Shown here piece by piece: positions 33,474 to 41,717 of a stretch of DNA of 64,000 nucleotides. Positions within the stretch are counted from its first letter, which is position 1. Every line of letters begins with the position of its first letter. This DNA comes from an uncultured Clostridium sp. (GTDB lineage: Bacteria; Bacillota; Clostridia; TANB77; CAG-508), in contig CABVAF010000001.1 in assembly GCA_902496295.1 (NCBI GenBank), positions 62,001 to 126,000 on the forward strand. Direction: 5' to 3'. The position numbers were made by a program, and so were the translations under genes. The notes below the pieces were generated by a model. It did not search any database and was not told where the DNA came from. It was given only the letters and a program-made list of their open reading frames with translations.

Positions 33474-34364
33474 ATGGAAAAGTCAAAGGTTTATTTTTGT
33501 AAGGAAATAACTCCAGAAAATCTAATTAAAATATATGAGGCTTTAGGAATAGAGCTAAAAGGAAATGTTGGAGTAAAGGTATCAACTGGAGAAAGAGGTT
33601 CAAGGGGATATTTGAAAGCAGATTTAATTGGACCACTTGTAAAAAAACTAAATGGAACAATTATAGAATGTAACACAGCCTATGATGGTGCAAGGAATAC
33701 AGCAGAGGACCACATTATGGTTGCAGAAGAACATGGATTTACAGCTTTTGCTGATGTAGACATTATGGATGCAGAAGGAGAAATGAAAATACCAGTAAAA
33801 AATGGAAAACACTTAAAATACAACTTAGTAGGAACACATTTAGATAAATATGATTCTATGTTAAATTTAGCGCATGGTAAAGGACATGCAATGGGAGGAT
33901 TTGGAGCAAACTTAAAAAATCAATCAATAGGAGTTGCATCTCGTAATGGTAAAGCATATATCCATTCAGCAGGAGTTACAGAAAATCCAGATGAATTATG
34001 GGATAATTTGCCTAAACAAGAAGCATTTATAGAAGCAATGGCAGAGTCTGCAAAGTCAGTAGCAGATTATTTTAAAGATAACAACAAACAAATTGCCTAT
34101 ATTACAGTAATGAATTTCTTATCTGTAGACTGTGACTGTGATGCACATCAAACAGACCCTGTAATGTCTGACCTAGGAATTGTAGCATCACTAGACCCAG
34201 TGGCAAATGACCAAGCATTTATTGATATGATATGGGCATCAAAAGATGAAGGCGCAAAAAAATTGCAAGAAAGAGTAGACAGACAATTAGGAAGACATAT
34301 ATTACCTTATGCTGAAGAATTAGGCTTGGGAAGTACACAATATGAATTAATTAATATAGATTAG
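33474..34364 (+). CDS. DUF362 domain protein
   Basis: A 296-residue cytosolic protein of the DUF362 family, which is often linked to iron-sulfur redox proteins though its activity is not known. Typical blocks: GNVGVKVSTGERGS, IECNTAYDGAR, NLAHGKGHAMGGFGANLKN and VDCDCDAHQTDPVMSDLGIVAS. The CDCD pair may hold metal. There is no appended 4Fe-4S ferredoxin domain. AAAGGATGG precedes the ATG. It is transcribed alone from a MerR-type promoter, so it probably answers a redox, metal or small-molecule signal. Confidence 0.85.
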   Translation: MEKSKVYFCKEITPENLIKIYEALGIELKGNVGVKVSTGERGSRGYLKADLIGPLVKKLNGTIIECNTAYDGARNTAEDHIMVAEEHGFTAFADVDIMDAEGEMKIPVKNGKHLKYNLVGTHLDKYDSMLNLAHGKGHAMGGFGANLKNQSIGVASRNGKAYIHSAGVTENPDELWDNLPKQEAFIEAMAESAKSVADYFKDNNKQIAYITVMNFLSVDCDCDAHQTDPVMSDLGIVASLDPVANDQAFIDMIWASKDEGAKKLQERVDRQLGRHILPYAEELGLGSTQYELINID

Positions 34365-34621
34365 TTTTAGCAATTTTATAAATAGTTTTTATTGGAGTCA
34401 AATAATTGGTATCTAATATGGTGGGAAATGCAGTATAGCCAAGATAGACAGATAACTTAAAATAACAAATTATATCATAAAAAATAAAAAGCAGATTATT
34501 AGAAGTAAACTAAAATATAAGAACAAAAAAGTTAAATAAAAGGTTTACCTCGCAACAATCTGTTTTTTTATTAAAAAAATGCAAGAACGTAAAACTAAGC
34601 AGCAGTAAGAAATTTTTATAT
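34365..34621 (+). other. Intergenic region with a structured element
   Basis: No gene is seen. At 34491-34570, GCAGATTATT pairs with AACAATCTGT and an inner GTAAAC pairs with GTTTAC, followed by TTTTTTTATT. This is a large terminator-like structure that could end the DUF362 transcript. Confidence 0.5.
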
Positions 34622-34662
34622 ATACCCCTCTATTTACAATATACCCCTAATAGGTATATAAT
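34622..34662 (+). promoter_or_regulatory. CsoR-type operator and promoter of the copper operon
   Basis: ATACCCCTAATAGGTAT at 34641-34657 is a C-tract/G-tract inverted repeat like CsoR operators, and an extra half-site ATACCCCT lies at 34622. The -10 TATAAT (34657-34662) overlaps the operator and TTTACA at 34633 serves as -35 with an 18-base spacer. Confidence 0.7.
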
Positions 34663-34675
34663 ATTGGAGGTGGTG

Positions 34676-34963
34676 ATGTTAGTGGAGAAAAAAACACATA
34701 GAACAGAAAACGAAAAAAAGATTATCAATAATAGAATTAACAGGATAGAAGGTCAATTAAGAGGAATAAAAAAGATGGTAAATGAAGATACTTATTGTAA
34801 AGATATTCTTATTCAACTATCTGCTGCTGAAAATTCAATAAAAAGTTTATCAAATTATATTTTAGAAAACCATTTATATACTTGTGTGACACGAGATTTA
34901 GAAAATGGAAATTTAGAAGTAATTGATGAATTGATTAATTTGTTTAAAAAATTTAAAAATTAG
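34676..34963 (+). CDS. csoR: Copper-sensing repressor CsoR
   Basis: A 95-residue all-helical metal-sensing repressor of the CsoR/RcnR family. The Cu(I) ligands are present with the exact known spacing: C41, H66 and C70 (YCKDILIQLSA and NHLYTC). The first helix carries INRIEGQLRGIKKM, the family signature. Binding of Cu(I) would release the operator just upstream. Start ATG 34676 follows GGAGG by five bases; GTG 34682 is an alternative. It heads the csoR-copZ-copA operon. Confidence 0.92.
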   Translation: MLVEKKTHRTENEKKIINNRINRIEGQLRGIKKMVNEDTYCKDILIQLSAAENSIKSLSNYILENHLYTCVTRDLENGNLEVIDELINLFKKFKN

Positions 34964-35044
34964 ATAGTGTAAAGTAATATATGAAAAAATAGAATATGAA
35001 AACATTATTCAGAAAATATAAAAAATTAGATGGAGGTAATGAAA

Positions 35045-35257
35045 ATGAAAGAAACAATTATTCATGTAAAAGGTATGGTATGTGGAGGATGTGAAAGCAG
35101 AGTAAAAAATGCTTTAGAAACAATTGATGGTGTAGAAAGTGTAGAGGCTAATCACGAAACAGGAGTAGTAAAAGTGTTAGCTAATGAAAACGTTGAGAAA
35201 AAGCTAATGGAAGATACAATAGAAGATATTGGATTTGAGGTAGTAAAGGAAGGTTAA
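35045..35257 (+). CDS. copZ: Copper chaperone CopZ
   Basis: A 70-residue heavy-metal-associated domain protein with the ferredoxin-like HMA fold. The metal site is GMVCGGCESRV (MxCxxC), and the tail has DTIEDIGFEVV. It carries Cu(I) to the ATPase or to CsoR in the cytosol. Start ATG 35045 is eight bases after GGAGG; an in-frame ATG at 35039 is too close to it. The copA ATG lies two bases after its stop. Confidence 0.93.
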   Translation: MKETIIHVKGMVCGGCESRVKNALETIDGVESVEANHETGVVKVLANENVEKKLMEDTIEDIGFEVVKEG

Positions 35258-35259
35258 TA

Positions 35260-37461
35260 ATGAAAAAAATAATACTATCAATAGAAGGAATGACTTGCAG
35301 TGCTTGTTCAAATGGACTTGAAAAATATTTAAACAAGCAAAATGGAATAAAACAAGCGTCTGTAAATTTAGTAATGGCAAATGCAAGTATTGAGTATGAT
35401 GAAAAAGTTTTAAATGTTGAAAATCTTAATGAATTTGTAAAAAAAGCAGGGTTTAAAAGCTTAGGAGAATTTAAAGAAATTAAAATTGAGAGTAAAAACA
35501 AAAAAGAAAAGATAAAATTTATTTGTTTTACAATACTTGCAATTCTTGTAATGTATGTTGCAATGGGACATATGATTCATTTACCAACATTAAGTATCAT
35601 AGATATGCACGAAAATCCTATTGGATATACAGTATGCTTATTTATATTTTCAATTATTTTTATGATATATGGTTTTGACATTCTAAAAAATGGATATAAA
35701 AATTTAATCCATGGAACTGCAAACATGGATACTTTAGTAGGAATAGGAGTAATTAGTAGTTTTCTATACAGCTTTTATAATATGATTTTGCTTTTTAATG
35801 GAAACAGTAGTGTTATTCATCATTTGTATTTTGAATCAGTTGTAATGGTTATCTATTTTATTAAACTTGGAAGATACATAGATGGAATTAGCAAGGATAA
35901 AACAAAGGAAGCTATTCAAAAGTTGGTAAAAATTACTCCAGAAAGTGCAGTAATAAAAGTAGATGGCAAGGAAAGAAAAGTTACAATAGATGAAGTGCAT
36001 AAAGGAGATACTGTAGTAAGTAAGCCAGGGGAAAAGATTTCTGTAGATGGAGAAATTATTGAAGGAAGAACACATTTAGATGAGTCATTTATAACAGGAG
36101 AAAGCAAGCCCGTAAGTAAAACTATAGGCGAAAAAGTAATTGCAGGAAGTATTAACTATGATGGATACATAGAATACAAGGCAGAAAAAATAGGAAAAGA
36201 ATCTACTATATCTGAAATTGTTAAACTAGTAGTAGAAGCGAGCAATACGAAAGCACCAATTAGTAAAATTGCAGATACTGTTTCAGGTTATTTTGTGCCA
36301 ATAGTTATTGTTATTGCAATATTAACATTTATGATTTATCTTATAATGGGATATGGTTTTGAAAGTGCCTTAATAACATTTGTAAGTGTATTAGTGGTTG
36401 CTTGCCCTTGTAGCTTGGGCTTAGCTACTCCTCTTGCCATAGTGGTATCAGAAGGAAAATGTGCAAGTAATGGGATTTTAATTAAGAAAAGTGAAATATT
36501 AGAAAATGCCCAAAAAGTAAATACAATCGTATTTGACAAAACAGGAACCTTAACCTATGGAACATTAAAAATAGCAGAAATAAAAAACTATAGTAATATG
36601 ACTGATAAAGAATTGCTACAATTAGTTGGCTCTGCGGAGAGTAAATCTACACATCCAATAGGAAAAGCATTTACAGATTATTTAAAGGATAATCAATTAG
36701 AAACATTACAGGTAGAAGAATTTGAAAATGTAACTGGGCTTGGAATTATAGGCAAAATACAAAATCAAAAATTGATAATAGGAAATGCAAAGATACTGAA
36801 AATCTATCAAATAGAAAATAAATATGAGAAAGACGAAAAAGAATTAGCAGCACAAGGAAATAGTATTGTTTATGTTGTACGAAATGAGCAGATAATAGCA
36901 ATGATTGGAGTAAATGATATAGTAAGAGAAAATAGCAAACAAGTAATAGATACATTAAATAAGAAGAATATTAATACAATTATGCTAACAGGTGACAACA
37001 AAGAAACAGCCGAAAAAATTGCAAAAGATATAGGAATAACACAGGTAATAGCAAATGTATTACCAAATGAAAAAACAGATGTAATTAAAAAATTGAAACA
37101 AGAAGACAAATATGTTATGATGTGTGGAGATGGCATAAATGACAGTCCAGCATTGGCCACAGCAGATATTGGAGTTAGCGTGAAAAGCGGAACAGATATA
37201 GCAATGGATTCTTCTGATGTTATTTTAACTAAAAATGATTTAAATAGCATATTAAAACTAATTGATATAAGCAAAAGAACAATTAAAATTATAAAACAAA
37301 ACTTATTCTGGGCATTTTTCTACAATATTTTAATGATACCGATTGCTATTGGCATATTAAAACCAATAGGAATATTAATAACTCCTATGATAGCAAGTTT
37401 AGCAATGGTATTTAGTAGTATAACTGTTATATTAAATACGTTAAGGCTAAGGAAAAACTAA
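35260..37461 (+). CDS. copA: Cu(I)-exporting P1B-type ATPase CopA
   Basis: A 733-residue copper-export ATPase. One N-terminal HMA domain (MTCSAC at 11-16), membrane helices, the actuator TGES motif, the intramembrane C382-P-C384, the phosphorylated D426 in DKTGTLT, the SerThrHisPro loop (STHPIG) and the GDGINDSPAL hinge are all present. The CPC and the final membrane pair fit Cu(I) specificity. Having one HMA domain is common for Firmicutes. It is co-transcribed with csoR and copZ, so copper induction is expected. Confidence 0.95.
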   Translation: MKKIILSIEGMTCSACSNGLEKYLNKQNGIKQASVNLVMANASIEYDEKVLNVENLNEFVKKAGFKSLGEFKEIKIESKNKKEKIKFICFTILAILVMYVAMGHMIHLPTLSIIDMHENPIGYTVCLFIFSIIFMIYGFDILKNGYKNLIHGTANMDTLVGIGVISSFLYSFYNMILLFNGNSSVIHHLYFESVVMVIYFIKLGRYIDGISKDKTKEAIQKLVKITPESAVIKVDGKERKVTIDEVHKGDTVVSKPGEKISVDGEIIEGRTHLDESFITGESKPVSKTIGEKVIAGSINYDGYIEYKAEKIGKESTISEIVKLVVEASNTKAPISKIADTVSGYFVPIVIVIAILTFMIYLIMGYGFESALITFVSVLVVACPCSLGLATPLAIVVSEGKCASNGILIKKSEILENAQKVNTIVFDKTGTLTYGTLKIAEIKNYSNMTDKELLQLVGSAESKSTHPIGKAFTDYLKDNQLETLQVEEFENVTGLGIIGKIQNQKLIIGNAKILKIYQIENKYEKDEKELAAQGNSIVYVVRNEQIIAMIGVNDIVRENSKQVIDTLNKKNINTIMLTGDNKETAEKIAKDIGITQVIANVLPNEKTDVIKKLKQEDKYVMMCGDGINDSPALATADIGVSVKSGTDIAMDSSDVILTKNDLNSILKLIDISKRTIKIIKQNLFWAFFYNILMIPIAIGILKPIGILITPMIASLAMVFSSITVILNTLRLRKN

Positions 37462-37499
37462 ATTACTGAAAGTATAAATTAATTTTTTTAAAAATTAAT

Positions 37500-37533
37500 A
37501 AAAATAACTAGACAAAAATCTAGTTATTTTTTT
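37500..37533. terminator. Bidirectional terminator between copA and the HxlR gene
   Basis: AAAAATAACTAGA and TCTAGTTATTTTT, a 13-bp perfect stem with a six-base loop, T-rich on the + side and A-rich on the other. Confidence 0.85.
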
Positions 37534-37840
37534 CTCTATATTCATTTCCCCATTTTACCATTGAATCTAAAACAGGTTTCAAACTTAAGCCAGTATTAGA
37601 AAGCGAATATTCTACTTTTGGTGGTACTTCTGCATAAACTTTTCTTTTAATAAGACCAAAAGATTCCATTTGTCTTAAATTATTTGTTAATACTTTTTGG
37701 GTAATACCATTTAAAGATTTTTTTAGCTCTCCAAATCTTTTTGTACCAGTTAGTAAGTCTCTTATAATTAAAACTTTCCATTTATCTCCAATTAATCCCA
37801 TTGTTATCTCAACAGGACAAGCAGGCAATTCTTGTTTCAT
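37520..37840 (-). CDS. HxlR family transcriptional regulator
   Basis: A 106-residue winged-helix regulator. Family pattern is clear: PACPVEITMGLIGDKWKVLI, RFGELKKSLNGITQKVLT, LRQMESFGLI and EVPPKVEYSLSNTG. The N-terminal Cys (in ACPVE) is the one that senses electrophiles or oxidants in related HxlR proteins. It is divergent from the gene at 38145, its likely target. Start ATG 37840 follows GGAG by eight bases; ATGs at 37855 and 37849 are upstream in frame. A - strand promoter TTTACT/TATACT with 17-base spacing lies at 37862-37890. Confidence 0.9.
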   Translation of the reverse strand: MKQELPACPVEITMGLIGDKWKVLIIRDLLTGTKRFGELKKSLNGITQKVLTNNLRQMESFGLIKRKVYAEVPPKVEYSLSNTGLSLKPVLDSMVKWGNEYREKNN

Positions 37841-37861
37841 TATTATCATCTCCATATTGAA

Positions 37862-37890
37862 AGTATATCAAAGAATACAAAAAAAGTAAA
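37862..37890 (-). promoter_or_regulatory. Promoter of the HxlR gene
   Basis: On the - strand, TTTACT (37885-37890) and TATACT (37862-37867) with a 17-base spacer. The rest of the divergent region up to 38144 holds a loose inverted repeat (ACCCA near 37890, TGGGT near 37927) and no gene; the + strand promoter is not clear. Confidence 0.55.
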
Positions 37891-38144
37891 CCCATACAAT
37901 CCAACAAAGTGAATAATAGTATATTTTTGGGTAGTAATAACTTAAAACGATATAAGTAAACAAAAAATTGTAAAAAATTTTAATTACATAATTGCAGTAA
38001 AATACACAAAAGTATCTTTCAAGAAACTATATTACAAAAATGTGCCTACTTTACAATTAAGGAATAGGTAAGTAAAATAATTACAGAAATTGAAAAATAG
38101 AGTAGCTACTAAATTTCAATAATAATAGTTAAGGAGTGTAAAAA

Positions 38145-38939
38145 ATGGAAGTTTCAAAAGTTAATTTAAAAAAAGGATTTATAGAGATATATAATTTTGG
38201 AGATATAAAATTACATTGTTATCAAACAAATGATTTAATGTATGATGAAAGTTATATTCTAGAAAATAAAGACAATGTATTATTAGTAGAATTCCCAGCA
38301 TTTTATGAAAATTTAGGAGAATTTGAAGAGTATGTTAGAGGTTTAAATAAAAATATAGCAGGAAAAGTATTTTCTGATCATCCAAATGGGGGAACAATTT
38401 TTAAAGAGGCTAAAGGTTATGCTTCAGAAGGTACAGTAAAGTCAATGAAAGAAGGTACAATTCATAATCTAGTTACAGGATTTGAAATATCATTTGGAGG
38501 AACTTTTGCAAAGGAATATCACAAAATAACAAATATATTGACAGATAATAAAGTTAATATAGGAGGTTTTGAATTAAATATAACATATCATGATGAGAAT
38601 ATTGAAATAGAATTTCCTCAAATAGGTTGTGTATATACACACATGCTAGGACATGATTGTCATTCAATAGTAGCAGGAGAAGGACACGCAAATGTAATTA
38701 TTGCACAATTAAAAGGATATAAGGAAAAAGGATATAATTTAGTATTGTCAAGTCATTATACTCCAGAGACATTAAAAGATGTTGATGCAAAAATAGCATA
38801 CCTTGAAGAATTAAAAGTAATTGCAAAAGATAGTAAGGATATAAATGACTTTAAAGATAAAGTAAAAGCAAAATATCCAGAATACAGCGGTTTAAATTAT
38901 TTAGATATGACAGCAGGATATTTCTTCCCACAAAATTAA
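38145..38939 (+). CDS. Putative MBL-fold-like protein, HxlR-linked
   Basis: A 264-residue cytosolic protein whose layout recalls a degenerate metallo-beta-lactamase fold: an early NVLLVEFPAFYENL, then VFSDHPNGGTIF where a normal HxHxDH motif would be, TIHNLVTG, GHDCHSIVAGEGHA and SSHYTPETLKDV. The canonical metal residues are not all there, so activity may differ or be lost. AAGGAG lies nine bases before the ATG. HxlR-regulated genes next to such proteins are often involved in answering reactive carbonyl or quinone compounds; that is inference only. Confidence 0.6.
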   Translation: MEVSKVNLKKGFIEIYNFGDIKLHCYQTNDLMYDESYILENKDNVLLVEFPAFYENLGEFEEYVRGLNKNIAGKVFSDHPNGGTIFKEAKGYASEGTVKSMKEGTIHNLVTGFEISFGGTFAKEYHKITNILTDNKVNIGGFELNITYHDENIEIEFPQIGCVYTHMLGHDCHSIVAGEGHANVIIAQLKGYKEKGYNLVLSSHYTPETLKDVDAKIAYLEELKVIAKDSKDINDFKDKVKAKYPEYSGLNYLDMTAGYFFPQN

Positions 38940-38948
38940 AATATATAA

Positions 38949-38982
38949 AATAGGGTTGTCAGATACATACTGCAACCCTATT
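38949..38982. terminator. Perfect hairpin between two genes
   Basis: AATAGGGTTG and CAACCCTATT around a 14-base loop. The + side tail is A-rich, so as a + strand terminator it would be weak. It sits just upstream of the macrodomain gene's ribosome-binding site. Confidence 0.5.
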
Positions 38983-39002
38983 AAAAATAAGGAGATGTTA
39001 AT

Positions 39003-39785
39003 TTGGAAAAATTAGACTTTTTAGTAGATTATTTAATGAGAGAAAGCAAAGAAGTATCAATAGATAAATTACCTAAAAATAAAGAGAACAAAGAAAAGTT
39101 ATGGAGAAGTTTGTGCAATATAAGAAATACCAAAGAAATTTCGGATTACTATTTAAAGATAGAAAGTGAATATTTACAAGATGAACTACAAAATAGAACA
39201 ATTACAAATATAGAAGATATTAAACCACTATTCAATAATAAAATATGTTTATGGAAGGGTGATATTACAACTTTAAAAATAGATAGTATTGTAAATGCTG
39301 CTAATTCACAAGGCTTAGGGTGTTTTATACCTTGCCATAAATGTATTGACAATCAAATACATACTTTTGCAGGTATAAATTTAAGACTAGAATGTAAAGA
39401 AAAAATGAATGAAATTGGAATTTTAAAAAATGGAAAAGCATTTATTACTAAAGCATATAATTTGCCCTCAAAATGTATTATTCATACGGTAGGTCCAATT
39501 ATATATAGTAATGTTACAAATAAAGAAATAAAGGAACTAAAACAATGTTATATAAATTCAATGGAGCTAGCAAAAGAAAATAGCATAAAAACGATAGCCT
39601 TTCCTTGTATATCAACAGGGGAGTTTGGATTTCCAAAAAAAGAAGCAAGTAGAATTGCAATAGAAGCAGTACAATGCTATTTAGAAGAAAATAAAGATTA
39701 CTTTGACAAAATAGTATTCAATGTATTTTCAGATGAAGATTATGATATTTATTTTAAGAATTTAGGTGAAAAATATGGAAGATGA
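39003..39785 (+). CDS. Zinc-containing macrodomain ADP-ribosyl hydrolase
   Basis: A 260-residue protein with a helical N-terminal part (about 75 residues) and a macrodomain. Macrodomain signs: WKGDITTLKIDSIVNAAN (the ADP-ribose-binding Asp and Asn), then GCFIPCHKCIDNQIH, the Cys/His-rich loop typical of the zinc-containing class found next to class M sirtuins, then HTVGP and FPCISTGEFGFP. It should remove ADP-ribose from proteins. The start is TTG 39003, eight bases after AAGGAG. It overlaps the sirtuin gene by 11 bases, the known partner arrangement. Confidence 0.9.
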   Translation: MEKLDFLVDYLMRESKEVSIDKLPKNKENKEKLWRSLCNIRNTKEISDYYLKIESEYLQDELQNRTITNIEDIKPLFNNKICLWKGDITTLKIDSIVNAANSQGLGCFIPCHKCIDNQIHTFAGINLRLECKEKMNEIGILKNGKAFITKAYNLPSKCIIHTVGPIIYSNVTNKEIKELKQCYINSMELAKENSIKTIAFPCISTGEFGFPKKEASRIAIEAVQCYLEENKDYFDKIVFNVFSDEDYDIYFKNLGEKYGR

Positions 39786-40623
39786 TAGTGTTAAAATATT
39801 AAAAATAAAACAGCTAATACAAAGTGCTGATTGCATATTGATAGGAGCGGGAGCAGGGCTTTCTACATCAGCTGGAATAGAATATTCTGGAGAGAGATTC
39901 GAAGATAACTTTGCAGAATTTATAAAAAAATACGGATTTTCTGATATGTATTCAGCAACTTTCTATGATTTTAAATCGCAAGAGGAAAAGTGGGCATATT
40001 TTGCAAAACATATTTATGTAAATAACGTAGGAGTTGGAGCGACAAAATTGTATGAAGATATTTTAGAATTAGCAAGCAAAAAAGAATATTTTGTCATCAC
40101 AACTAATGTAGACAATCAATTTGAAAAAGCAGGCTTTGATAGAAAAAAGATATTTGCTACACAAGGAAGTTATAAAATGATACAATGTGAAATTGCTTGT
40201 CACAATAAATTATATGATGATTCAGAGCTTGTAAAAAATATGATAAAAAATACAGATAAAGAATTGAAAATTCCTACAAACCTTGTTCCAAGATGTCCTG
40301 TATGTGGCGGGAATATGGAAGTAAATTTAAGGAAAGATGCTTATTTTGTTCAAGATGATAATTGGTACCAACAAGATAGAAACTATAGTGAATTTTTAGA
40401 TAAAAACAAAGACAAAAAAGTTTTATTATTAGAATTAGGCGTTGGATTCAATACTCCTGGAATAATAAGATTTCCATTTGAACAAATGGCTGCTCAAAAC
40501 GAAAATTGGAATTTAGCAAGAATAAATAGAGAAAACGCTGCAACTTTTGTTCCAAATATAAATAATAAATCTGTTTTGATAGAAGATGATATAAAAGCAG
40601 TTATTGATAAACTTATAAATTGA
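39775..40623 (+). CDS. SirTM-type (class M) sirtuin, protein ADP-ribosyltransferase
   Basis: A 282-residue NAD-dependent sirtuin. It begins with the NAD-binding LIGAGAGLSTSAGIEYSG and has FVITTNVDNQFEKAG, GSYKMIQC and a Cys pair (CPVCGG) where sirtuins bind zinc. SirTMs described in Staphylococcus and Streptococcus ADP-ribosylate a lipoylated GcvH-like carrier encoded beside them; neither that carrier nor a lipoate ligase is present here. In SirTMs the usual catalytic His is replaced, and I read Gln in the GSYKMIQC context, which fits. Start ATG 39775 follows AGGTG by six bases inside the macrodomain gene. Confidence 0.88.
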   Translation: MEDDSVKILKIKQLIQSADCILIGAGAGLSTSAGIEYSGERFEDNFAEFIKKYGFSDMYSATFYDFKSQEEKWAYFAKHIYVNNVGVGATKLYEDILELASKKEYFVITTNVDNQFEKAGFDRKKIFATQGSYKMIQCEIACHNKLYDDSELVKNMIKNTDKELKIPTNLVPRCPVCGGNMEVNLRKDAYFVQDDNWYQQDRNYSEFLDKNKDKKVLLLELGVGFNTPGIIRFPFEQMAAQNENWNLARINRENAATFVPNINNKSVLIEDDIKAVIDKLIN

Positions 40624-40820
40624 TAGTAACAAATTATAAAAAGAAAAATTTAATCAAAAGAATGCTATTTTACTGGTCAAAACAGTATATAAAAGGTATC
40701 AAACAAGGAGAGGACTACTTAAAATTAAAGCATAGAAAGTACATATTGACAGAAGATTTAGAGTTTCATATAATAGAACTACCAAGTATATCAATAAGGA
40801 GACAACTTTTTAATGAGTAA
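40620..40820 (+). pseudogene. Remnant of a PD-(D/E)XK (Rpn/PDDEXK_2) nuclease-family gene
   Basis: An open frame of 66 residues follows the sirtuin with a 4-base overlap. From about 40644 it reads RMLFYWSKQYIKGIKQGEDY, which fits the middle of the PD-(D/E)XK transposase/Rpn family, then jumps directly to YILTEDLEFHIIELP, a segment that lies about 40 residues further on in intact members. The N-terminal catalytic part, the intervening segment and the C-terminus are missing. It may still be translated by coupling (TTGA overlap) but cannot be a functional nuclease. The assignment is from remembered family sequence. Confidence 0.6.
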
Positions 40821-41121
40821 AGTATTAAATGAAGATTTAATTTATATGATTCTTTCTATTGTAGAAGAAATACCAGAAGGAAAAGTAGCAACCTATGGTC
40901 AAATCGCTAGATTAGCTGGTAAACCAAAAAATTCTCGCTTAGTAGGAAAAATTTTAAGTATGTCAGAATTCTACGGGAAGTATCCTTGCCATAGAGTAGT
41001 AAATCATAATGGAAGAACAGCACCATACTTTATAGAGCAAAAAAGATTACTAGAAAATGAAAGAGTATTATTCAAAGATGATATCCATGTAGATATGAAG
41101 AAATACCAATGGAGTGAATAA
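40813..41121 (+). CDS. MGMT-family DNA-binding protein (short, Cys-containing)
   Basis: A 102-residue protein equal to the C-terminal DNA-binding domain of O6-alkylguanine alkyltransferases. It keeps PEGKVATYGQIARLAGKP and the active-site motif PCHRVVN near residue 61, so it could be an active short alkyltransferase rather than a Trp-containing ATL protein, which has no Cys. AAGGAG lies 10 bases before the ATG. The gene overlaps the nuclease remnant by eight bases. A full-length ogt follows at once, so there are two MGMT-family genes in tandem. Confidence 0.88.
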   Translation: MSKVLNEDLIYMILSIVEEIPEGKVATYGQIARLAGKPKNSRLVGKILSMSEFYGKYPCHRVVNHNGRTAPYFIEQKRLLENERVLFKDDIHVDMKKYQWSE

Positions 41122-41147
41122 AAATAGATAAAGGTAGGTAATGAGAT

Positions 41148-41681
41148 ATGCAATATACGAGCAGATACCAGTCACCTTTAGGTGAAATTATGATTGCAGC
41201 AGATGAAGAGGGCCTAACAGGATTATGGTTTGTAGGACAAAAATATTTTGCACTTTATTTAGATAAAGAGAACGAAGAAAAAGAAATACCAGTATTAAAA
41301 GATGCAAAAAAATGGTTAGATGTCTACTTTAGTGGTAAAGAACCAAGTTTTAAATTGCCGCTTCACTTTACTGGAACTGACTTTCAAAATGAAGTATGGA
41401 AAATTCTTTACACAATTCCTTATGGAAAAACAATGACTTATGGAGAAATAGCAAATATTCTTGCAAAACAAAAAGGATTAAAAAGAATGTCGGCGCAAGC
41501 GGTAGGAGGAGCAGTTGGAAAAAATGAAATATCAATAATTGTTCCTTGTCATAGAGTTGTTGGAACAAACGGAAGTTTAACAGGATATGCTGGTGGAATT
41601 AACAAGAAAATAGAATTGTTAAAATTAGAAAAAGGATATAAAGAGGAATTTTTTATTCCTAAAAAGAGCACAGCAATGTAA
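41148..41681 (+). CDS. ogt: Methylated-DNA--protein-cysteine S-methyltransferase
   Basis: Suicide repair protein of 177 residues that takes methyl or alkyl groups from O6-alkylguanine. The N-terminal RNase-H-like domain (YQSPLGEIMIAADEEGLTG) and the C-terminal catalytic domain (PYGKTMTYGEIA, then VPCHRVVGTNGSLTGYAGG) are complete, and the length is normal. AGGTAATGAGAT precedes the ATG, a weak ribosome-binding site. It is part of a run of nucleic-acid repair genes. Confidence 0.94.
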   Translation: MQYTSRYQSPLGEIMIAADEEGLTGLWFVGQKYFALYLDKENEEKEIPVLKDAKKWLDVYFSGKEPSFKLPLHFTGTDFQNEVWKILYTIPYGKTMTYGEIANILAKQKGLKRMSAQAVGGAVGKNEISIIVPCHRVVGTNGSLTGYAGGINKKIELLKLEKGYKEEFFIPKKSTAM

Positions 41682-41717
41682 GAACAAATTTATAAAGAAT
41701 AGTTAAGGAGGAATTAA

